In this document: positions 5,378 to 9,727 of the stretch, one piece after another
How positions within the stretch are numbered: position 1 is the first letter of the stretch
How the letters are laid out: each line of letters starts with the position of its first letter
Notes under the pieces: generated by a model
The model's database searches: none
What the model was told of the DNA's origin: nothing
Seen by the model: the letters and a program-made list of their open reading frames with translations, nothing else
Position numbers and translations under genes: made by a program
From: a virus
Length of the DNA: 30,512 bases
Strand: one strand, 5' to 3'
Virus record (IMG/VR): IMGVR_UViG_3300021474_000024
Location: 1 to 30,512 of that record

Positions 5378-5407
5378 AATATAGCCGCATATTCGTTAGT
5401 CTGTAAA
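5378..5407 (-). promoter_or_regulatory. Candidate promoter of the HTH gene
   Basis: Minus-strand TTTACA (5402-5407) and TATATT (5378-5383) are 18 bases apart, within the AT-rich stretch upstream of 5347. The spacer begins GACTAACGAATATG; its AGACTAA word also occurs in the other two leftward promoters (GATAGACTAAAT), but the TAAGGAC box is absent. Moderate match to sigma70 consensus. Confidence 0.4.
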
Positions 5408-5434
5408 ACTATATTTTCTAATATCCCCGCGCGC

Positions 5435-5487
5435 ACGCGCACGCGAGTGAACACTGTCAATGCTGCAGTGCACCCTCGCGCGCGCGC
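5435..5487. repeat. Long imperfect inverted repeat in alternating purine-pyrimidine DNA
   Basis: The core is CACTG (5452-5456) and CAGTG (5466-5470). GCGAG (5443-5447) and CTCGC (5475-5479) pair outside four mismatches, and the surrounding CGCG/CACG runs continue the pairing imperfectly. The flanks are alternating purine-pyrimidine tracts (GCGCGCACGCGCACGCG and TCGCGCGCGCGCATGTG). It lies in the 200-base gap between two leftward genes. Possible cruciform or Z-DNA site, regulatory element or attenuator; no U-tract marks it as a simple terminator. Confidence 0.4.
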
Positions 5488-5547
5488 ATGTGTGTAGGGT
5501 TTCCGAAATTTTAGTTTTACGTATCGGGTGGAAATGCACGGTAATAG

Positions 5548-6261
5548 CTAGTGCGCCATAATGGCAATATCGACTTTTGCCTTAGCGCTGTTACCGCCGC
5601 ATGCGACGCAGCTGGCGCATGTGGTTTTGAAACCCGCCTCTTTTGACGCGGGGCACGAGATCTCGCGCGGCTGCAAAGCGTCGTTTCCATCCCGAACCCG
5701 GAACAGGCGATAGCCAAGCTTGCGGGCTTCCACACCTTCCAAAACCGTTTCAACGCTCGCCATGACAAGCTCAGACCATGCATGCGGGGCAGTGCGCCAA
5801 TTGTGGACATAGCCCGTATGGCCTGAGCAATCGGCCGAAACCTCGCGCCACATCTCGATTGGCGCGGCCGAAGGATTGCCATAGCTCCCCAAACGCAGTT
5901 TCTTTCCGGCGAGCAAGCGGCGCCCCTCGTCCGGGCTTACGGTCGGATAAATGCCCCGATGGAAACTGCGGTACACCCAATTGGGCGCCTGAAACGTCTT
6001 GACGTAGCAGGGGCGCTTTTTGCCGCGGGCTTTGTAGTGCGATGGTCTGAGATTGCAGTCGCCACAGACCGAAACGTCCTGGCCAGACTTGACCGCGAGG
6101 TGTGGCGCGATGTCTGAACGCATGATCCAGGTTTGGACCATATTGCCGGTTTTGGCGTTTTTTGACTTGCCAGCGATTCCGGTCGCAATCACCACGATCG
6201 GCGCGCCATCGATCAAGCTCGCGCCTTGCCAGAGCACAACACCATTAATTTGTGGTTTCAT
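5548..6261 (-). CDS. Conserved phage/plasmid protein with cysteine clusters, 237 aa
   Basis: 237-aa protein starting at ATG 6259-6261 behind a GGAGATGACCC ribosome site. The N-terminus, INGVVLWQGASLIDGAPIVV and then SKNAKTGNMVQTWIMRSD, with CGDCNLRP at about residue 66, matches an uncharacterised family I have seen repeatedly in phages, prophages and plasmids of proteobacteria and actinobacteria. Further cysteines form CPAS and TTCASCVACGG near residues 205-225, so one or two zinc sites are likely. The central region is a mixed alpha/beta domain rich in aromatic and basic residues (NWVYRSFHRGIYP). A nucleic-acid function would fit the cysteine knuckles and its first position in the early arm, but is unproven. 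It has its own promoter (6300-6328). Confidence 0.7.
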   Translation of the reverse strand: MKPQINGVVLWQGASLIDGAPIVVIATGIAGKSKNAKTGNMVQTWIMRSDIAPHLAVKSGQDVSVCGDCNLRPSHYKARGKKRPCYVKTFQAPNWVYRSFHRGIYPTVSPDEGRRLLAGKKLRLGSYGNPSAAPIEMWREVSADCSGHTGYVHNWRTAPHAWSELVMASVETVLEGVEARKLGYRLFRVRDGNDALQPREISCPASKEAGFKTTCASCVACGGNSAKAKVDIAIMAH

Positions 6262-6274
6262 TGGGTCATCTCCA

Positions 6275-6292
6275 ATGGGCAGAATCGCCCAT
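6275..6292 (-). promoter_or_regulatory. Leader hairpin of the 5548-6261 gene
   Basis: A perfect inverted repeat, ATGGGC-6 bases-GCCCAT, lies between the -10 (6300-6305) and the GGAGATGACCC ribosome site. It occupies the same place as the hairpin at 4545-4559 but with an unrelated stem, so the structure is kept while the sequence is not. Confidence 0.45.
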
Positions 6293-6299
6293 GGGCGCT

Positions 6300-6328
6300 A
6301 ATTTAGTCTATCTCATCGTCCTTATCAA
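6300..6328 (-). promoter_or_regulatory. Leftward promoter, repeated box type
   Basis: Minus-strand TTGATA (6323-6328) and TAAATT (6300-6305) are 17 bases apart, and the spacer contains most of TAAGGACGATGA and then GATAGAC. It closely matches the promoter at 4568-4596 and, in the box only, the one at 1520-1548. It should drive the gene at 5548-6261. Confidence 0.6.
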
Positions 6329-6421
6329 GGGGCGAGAGCTAGAGAAATATGAGTTTTTTGATGTGTGAACATGGTTTTCAGAAACGAGATGTGTGTGGTA
6401 CCCTAGTGCTACCCCGCGCGC

Positions 6422-6450
6422 TTGACCTGGCGCTTCACATCAATGATATC
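6422..6450 (+). promoter_or_regulatory. Weak candidate promoter for the late operon
   Basis: TTGACC (6422-6427) is followed, after 17 bases, by GATATC (6445-6450). The -35 is good and the -10 poor. It is the only rightward sigma70-like pair I could find before the terminase genes. A phage-encoded activator or antiterminator may be needed. Confidence 0.25.
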
Positions 6451-6470
6451 AATGGGTTAGCGACAACGAT

Positions 6471-6491
6471 CCCCTGATAGCCTATCAGGGG
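6471..6491. repeat. Perfect 10-bp inverted repeat
   Basis: CCCCTGATAG (6471-6480), one central base, then CTATCAGGGG (6482-6491) form a perfect palindrome. With a one-base centre it reads better as a protein-binding operator than as an RNA hairpin. It lies about 20 bases after the candidate rightward -10. Confidence 0.6.
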
Positions 6492-6524
6492 CACAACGCA
6501 GGAACGAAGCGCGCTTCAACCATC

Positions 6525-6553
6525 TTGCTCATGCTGTGAAACAGCATGAGCAA
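6525..6553 (+). repeat. Perfect 13-bp stem with GAA loop
   Basis: TTGCTCATGCTGT (6525-6537), GAA, then ACAGCATGAGCAA (6541-6553) give an uninterrupted 13-bp stem and a three-base loop. No T-run follows, so an intrinsic terminator is unlikely. It could be a structured leader element, an antitermination or RNase site, or a DNA-binding site. Confidence 0.6.
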
Positions 6554-6606
6554 CCAGTAGGGGACAGTTCCCTTGTGTGAAACGCCTATTGAGATCGTCG
6601 TCGAGG

Positions 6607-6646
6607 CCCCCGGCAGGCCCCTACCTTGAGGGGACTGGCCCCGGGG
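6607..6646 (+). repeat. Long GC-rich imperfect hairpin
   Basis: CCCCT (6617-6621 region) pairs with AGGGG (6629-6633) around a short loop. Outward, CAG pairs with CTG, and the CCCC/CCGG blocks pair with CCCCGGGG (6639-6646), with one or two mismatches. It ends about 40 bases before the small terminase start and would strongly fold the late mRNA leader. Confidence 0.45.
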
Positions 6647-6684
6647 TGGTAGTCAGGCTATGGACGTGGAAAATTAAATCACAA

Positions 6685-7182
6685 ATGGCAGACGTACCAC
6701 ATCTCCACTTGGTCGATCCGCACGCCCTCTCGGACGCTGACGAATATTCACCGCTGCCATTCTATCCGTGGGATGAGCGTCCACCGACCTTGCCCATCGA
6801 CGCGGATGAGGCAGCAACCGCTCTCTATCTCGCCAAGGGCGTGTTGCAACAGGCCTCTGCGCTGCTCAAGGTTCCGGACGTCCGTCTTCGCCGCCTGATC
6901 CAGCAGAGCCCGCGCCTGCAGCGCATCCAGACCGAGCAATATGGGCTTGCGGTCGATCGTTCCGCTGGAAAATACATCGAGGCCCTGGACGCTCCCGACG
7001 CCCGCAGGCAGGAATGGGGGGCGAAGAACATTCTCGCCTCGCGCGCCGCGATCGGTCATCCCTTTAGCCCTGCCCCCGCCCAGCCCACCCAGTCCACCAC
7101 CCTTACCCTGACTGATCAGGCCCGCACCATCACCTACCGCTGGCGGACTGACCAGGACCCGGACCCCAACGATGACGCTTGA
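6685..7182 (+). CDS. terS: Putative terminase small subunit
   Basis: 165-aa protein. I choose ATG 6685-6687 because an upstream in-frame GTG at 6577 would place coding sequence across strong hairpins. Residues of about 43-82 (DEAATALYLAKGVLQQASALLKVPDVRLRRLIQQSPRLQRI) form an HTH of the type 'A..ArG.v..AA.lLkvp..RL.rlI..sP.Lq', seen in small terminase subunits of alphaproteobacterial phages. The protein recognises packaging sites and recruits the large subunit. The N-terminus is Pro/Asp-rich and the C-terminus acidic. It is separated from the large terminase only by a 34-codon coupled ORF. The assignment rests mainly on the HTH and position. Confidence 0.65.
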   Translation: MADVPHLHLVDPHALSDADEYSPLPFYPWDERPPTLPIDADEAATALYLAKGVLQQASALLKVPDVRLRRLIQQSPRLQRIQTEQYGLAVDRSAGKYIEALDAPDARRQEWGAKNILASRAAIGHPFSPAPAQPTQSTTLTLTDQARTITYRWRTDQDPDPNDDA

Positions 7183-7276
7183 CCCTGTTTGGTTCGCTGC
7201 GGGCTTGCTTTCAGGCCCCGTCATCGCTGTAGCGCTGTTCTTCGCCATCATCGGCTTGCAGCGCTGGCTACGATGA
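7172..7276 (+). CDS. 34-aa membrane microprotein between the terminase genes
   Basis: A short frame from ATG 7172-7174 to TGA 7274-7276. Its start lies 11 bases inside the end of the small terminase, and its stop overlaps the large terminase ATG as ATGA. The peptide MTLDPVWFAAGLLSGPVIAV continues ALFFAIIGLQRWLR, one transmembrane helix with a positively charged cytoplasmic end. The double overlap and the clean hydrophobic pattern support a real gene. It may also serve as a translational bridge to the large terminase. Role unknown; membrane insertion is predicted. Confidence 0.55.
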   Translation: MTLDPVWFAAGLLSGPVIAVALFFAIIGLQRWLR

Positions 7277-8571
7277 TCCAACCCGACGAGACCGTCGTCC
7301 TCCCCTATAAGCCGCGTCCCCATTTTCGCCCGGTGCACGATAGCCCGAAGCGGTGGAAGTTCGTCGTCGCCCACCGGCGCGCCGGGAAGACCGTCGCGCT
7401 GGTGAACCAGCTCATTCGCGCCGCGCTCGGCAACCCCCGGGTCACCCCGCCGCCAAGATACGCCTACATCGGCCCCTCGTTCGACCAGACCAAGGACCTC
7501 TGCTGGGCTTATCTGAAGGAGTTCACTGCCAATGTCCCGGGCATTTCCTACCTCGAAGGCGAGCTTACCGTCCGCTTCCCCCGCGGCGCCACCATCCGTC
7601 TCTACGGCGGGGCCCTGGCTTATGAGCGGATGCGCGGGATCTACCTGGATGGAGCGGTCCTCGATGAATATCCCTTACTTGCCCCGCGGGCCTTCACCTC
7701 GGTGGTTCGACCTTGCCTTGCAGACTACCGCGGATTTGCGATTGTGTCGGGCACCTCCGCTGGCGATGATCACTTCCATCAGCTGATGGTCCGCAGCGAA
7801 GGCGATCCTGGCTGGGACATCTTCGACATCAAGATCACCGACACCGGCTCCGACGCGCTCTCTCCCGACGAGGTCGAGGAGATGCGCCAGGATATGTCTC
7901 CGGACGAGTTCGCCCGCGAGATGCTGAACAGCTTCGACGCGCCGGTCGAGGGCGCGTATTACGTCGAGCAGCTGAACATCTTGCAGCAGCAGAACCGGGT
8001 GTGCAAAGTCAGCCCGGACCTCTCTACGGGCGTGATCACGTCCTGGGATCTCGGCATGCGCCATCTCCAGGTGATCTGGAGCTTTCAGGTCGCGGGACGG
8101 GAGATCCACTGGATCGATTACATCGAGGGCCGCGGCAAGAACCTCTCCTATTACGCCGAGCTGCTCGCCCTGAAGGCCCAGACCCACGGCTATTCCTACC
8201 GCGCCCACCTCTTGCCGCACGACGTCGAGGTGCGCGAACTCTCCACCGGCAAGAGCCGCCGCCATGAACTCACCAGCCTGCTCAGCGAGCCGATCATCAC
8301 CGTGCCCAACCATTCGACCGAGGACGGCATCTCGGCCTCCAGGGGGATCCTCGGAATAAGCTGGTTCGACGAGAGCGCCACCCGCAAGGGCCTCGCCCGG
8401 CTGCGCTCTTACCGACGCGGCAAAAGCGGCGCGGCAGTGCCCGATGAGGCCGAAGACGCAGCCGACGCCTTCCGCACCGGCTGCGTCGGTCTTCCCCTCA
8501 TCGCTGGCGGATCTCTCTCCAGCGGTCTTGCCGGTCAGCGCCTCCGTCGTCGGCTTAGGGGCCTCGTCTGA
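7273..8571 (+). CDS. terL: Terminase large subunit
   Basis: 432-aa protein starting at ATG 7273-7275, coupled to the 34-codon ORF; an upstream in-frame extension to 7189 reads as Arg/His-rich noise. The ATPase domain has Walker A VAHRRAGKT (about 32-40), Walker B YLDGAVLDEYP (about 123-133, Asp then Glu) and a coupling motif VSGTSAG. The C-terminal RNase H-like nuclease shows the expected acidic residues: SWDLG (about 256-260), HDVEV (about 315) and DAADAFRTG (about 394). The enzyme cuts concatemeric DNA and pumps it into the prohead through the portal. The length is typical of the shorter TerL group found in podovirus-like phages. Confidence 0.95.
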   Translation: MIQPDETVVLPYKPRPHFRPVHDSPKRWKFVVAHRRAGKTVALVNQLIRAALGNPRVTPPPRYAYIGPSFDQTKDLCWAYLKEFTANVPGISYLEGELTVRFPRGATIRLYGGALAYERMRGIYLDGAVLDEYPLLAPRAFTSVVRPCLADYRGFAIVSGTSAGDDHFHQLMVRSEGDPGWDIFDIKITDTGSDALSPDEVEEMRQDMSPDEFAREMLNSFDAPVEGAYYVEQLNILQQQNRVCKVSPDLSTGVITSWDLGMRHLQVIWSFQVAGREIHWIDYIEGRGKNLSYYAELLALKAQTHGYSYRAHLLPHDVEVRELSTGKSRRHELTSLLSEPIITVPNHSTEDGISASRGILGISWFDESATRKGLARLRSYRRGKSGAAVPDEAEDAADAFRTGCVGLPLIAGGSLSSGLAGQRLRRRLRGLV

Positions 8572-8843
8572 TGGTCGGCTCTCCCCATCTCGCCGGAACC
8601 CCCGAACACATCCTTGACACGCACCCGGGCCAAGCTCACTTTGCCCTCCCCAATGGAACTCACACCTGCAGGGAGTGTCAGTTTTGGGGGAACAGCCTGG
8701 GACGTCACCGGATCGGGACGATGCTGCGCCCGGCCTATTGCCGGAAGGCGCGACAATTGACCCATACGCGGACCCCGGCGGTGCCGCACAACGCCCGGGA
8801 ATGTCGGCATTTCAGGGTGAGCCTGCTCCCGCCCGAAATCTAG
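8571..8843 (+). CDS. Small cysteine-rich (zinc) protein after terL
   Basis: 90-aa protein whose ATG (8571-8573) overlaps the terL stop (TGATG). HTCRECQFWG at about residue 31-40 is followed by AYCRKARQL and NARECRHFR, giving four cysteines in a C-x2-C ... C ... C pattern that fits one zinc site. The 'C..C..wg.......C.......p....aC..F' layout is common in small phage proteins beside terminases. No enzymatic role is evident. The position suggests an accessory packaging or regulatory role, which is inference. Confidence 0.65.
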   Translation: MVGSPHLAGTPEHILDTHPGQAHFALPNGTHTCRECQFWGNSLGRHRIGTMLRPAYCRKARQLTHTRTPAVPHNARECRHFRVSLLPPEI

Positions 8844-8857
8844 ACTTGCTGGCCGAG

Positions 8858-9013
8858 ATGAACGAGCCGTTGGAGCTGATGATCGCGATCGAGCGGATCG
8901 CCATCTTCTCGATCGGCCGCCTTGTCCGCACCCACCAGCCCGCCGAATCGTGGCAGGCGGTTGCCAGCTTCGCCAAGGCCTGCGTCCACGAACTGAAGGT
9001 CCTCAACCGATGA
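8858..9013 (+). CDS. Small helical protein, 51 aa
   Basis: 51-aa protein from ATG 8858-8860, 14 bases after the previous stop; its last codon overlaps the next ATG (ATGA). The sequence MNEPLELMIAIERIAIFSIG, then RLVRTHQPAESWQAVASFAKACVHEL, is almost entirely helical. Upstream in-frame ATGs at 8675 and 8798 would overlap the previous gene heavily and add proline-rich sequence, so they are rejected. The family is not recognised. Probably a small accessory protein of the packaging region. Confidence 0.5.
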   Translation: MNEPLELMIAIERIAIFSIGRLVRTHQPAESWQAVASFAKACVHELKVLNR

Positions 9014-9177
9014 AACTCTCTGGTCCGCTGACGCCGCGGCTGGCCCGGCAAGGTCCGCAAGGGGTCAAGCCGAAGCCGCCCGACTGGAAGCCGTCCCATC
9101 AGACGACGTCGATGCCGATGCGGCCGACCGGCGGCCGTCCGTGTGGCAAGCCGAGCGCGACGCCGCGGCCGCGCTAA
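9010..9177 (+). CDS. Small Pro/Arg-rich protein, 55 aa
   Basis: 55-aa protein from ATG 9010-9012 (ATGA overlap) to TAA 9175-9177, whose last base is the first base of the next ATG. It is low-complexity and basic: KLSGPLTPRLARQGPQGVKP, then SMPMRPTGGRPCGKPSATPRPR. No domain is visible. The double overlap supports translation, but composition alone could be a chance open frame in GC-rich DNA. It may be the remains of a longer gene interrupted by the HNH insertion that follows. Confidence 0.35.
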   Translation: MKLSGPLTPRLARQGPQGVKPKPPDWKPSHQTTSMPMRPTGGRPCGKPSATPRPR

Positions 9178-9722
9178 TGTTCCTCGATGCGCACGAGGAT
9201 AAATGGACGCCGGTTCCGGAGACGGGCTGTCTTCTGTGGACGGCCGCTATTGGAAGCCACGGACGTCCAATGGTTGGGGTTGCCGGGAACAAAGTTGCGT
9301 TGGTTTCGCGCGTAGTTTGCACTGAAGCGCACGGATCGCCGCCAACGCCGAAACATCAGGCAGCCCACGCGCCGCAAGGATGCATCGGCGGTCTTTGCGT
9401 TGCGCCTCAACATTTGCGCTGGGCGACCAACCGTGAAAATCAGCTGGATATTGCGCCTGAAAAGCGCGTGGAAAGAACACGACGTGGATTGCTGAAGGTT
9501 TCACCGGAAGCGCGATCGGAAAGAACTCGACTTGGAAATTGGAATAAGACGCCTGAAGCGCGCACTCGTATGCGAAAAGCGCGTTATGAAGCTTTGGTGA
9601 GGGGGGAAAAGTTTTATTATTCAGATAAACCATGCAGAAAGGGCCATACTGGGAAATTTCTTGTAAAAGGTGGATGTATAGAGTGCCGTGATGAACGTAA
9701 CGCAAAGCGTTATAGGAAGTAA
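9177..9722 (+). CDS. HNH endonuclease, probable homing type
   Basis: 181-aa protein; ATG 9177-9179 overlaps the previous TAA, and I prefer it to an upstream in-frame GTG at 9141. The HNH core is around residues 59-90: HQAAHAPQGCIGGLCVAPQH, then LRWATNRENQ, with H64, H79 and N86/N89 as candidate catalytic or metal residues. The usual Asn of the 'CvNP' step is Ala here (CVAP), a variant also common in phage HNH proteins. A C-terminal DNA-binding knuckle, PCRKGHTGKFLVKGGCIEC (about 152-170), resembles the 'PC.rGH......G.C.eC' module of homing enzymes. GC drops along the gene to about 40-50%. It sits between packaging and portal genes, a common place for free-standing HNH insertions. Confidence 0.8.
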   Translation: MFLDAHEDKWTPVPETGCLLWTAAIGSHGRPMVGVAGNKVALVSRVVCTEAHGSPPTPKHQAAHAPQGCIGGLCVAPQHLRWATNRENQLDIAPEKRVERTRRGLLKVSPEARSERTRLGNWNKTPEARTRMRKARYEALVRGEKFYYSDKPCRKGHTGKFLVKGGCIECRDERNAKRYRK

Positions 9723-9727
9723 AAATC

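Larger units (their letters stand above)
6262..6684. other. Divergent non-coding control region
   Basis: No convincing gene lies in these 423 bases. Its left end carries the leftward promoter and leader hairpin for the gene at 5548-6261. The 6340-6400 stretch is AT-richer. The right half holds a weak rightward promoter candidate, the direct repeat ATCAATG (6439-6445 and 6448-6454), and three successive inverted repeats before the terminase genes. It separates the leftward early arm from the rightward late operon, so both transcription programmes probably start here. A packaging recognition site or a structured RNA are alternatives for the hairpin cluster. Confidence 0.7.

Noticed and set aside
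5065-5460. A 131-codon minus-strand frame starting in the promoter region at 5460
   Set aside because: It runs through the HTH gene in a different frame, begins inside the promoter and palindrome, and is Pro/Ser/Arg-rich without a domain.
6525-6553. Intrinsic terminator
   Set aside because: The stem is perfect, but no T-run follows on either strand and the late genes begin downstream.
6471-6560. tRNA gene
   Set aside because: The stem-loops do not give a cloverleaf with D and T arms, and no CCA or T-loop consensus is present.
6577-6684. N-terminal extension of the small terminase from GTG 6577
   Set aside because: It would make the GC-rich hairpin region coding, and the product is not like terminase. 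The ATG at 6685 fits better.
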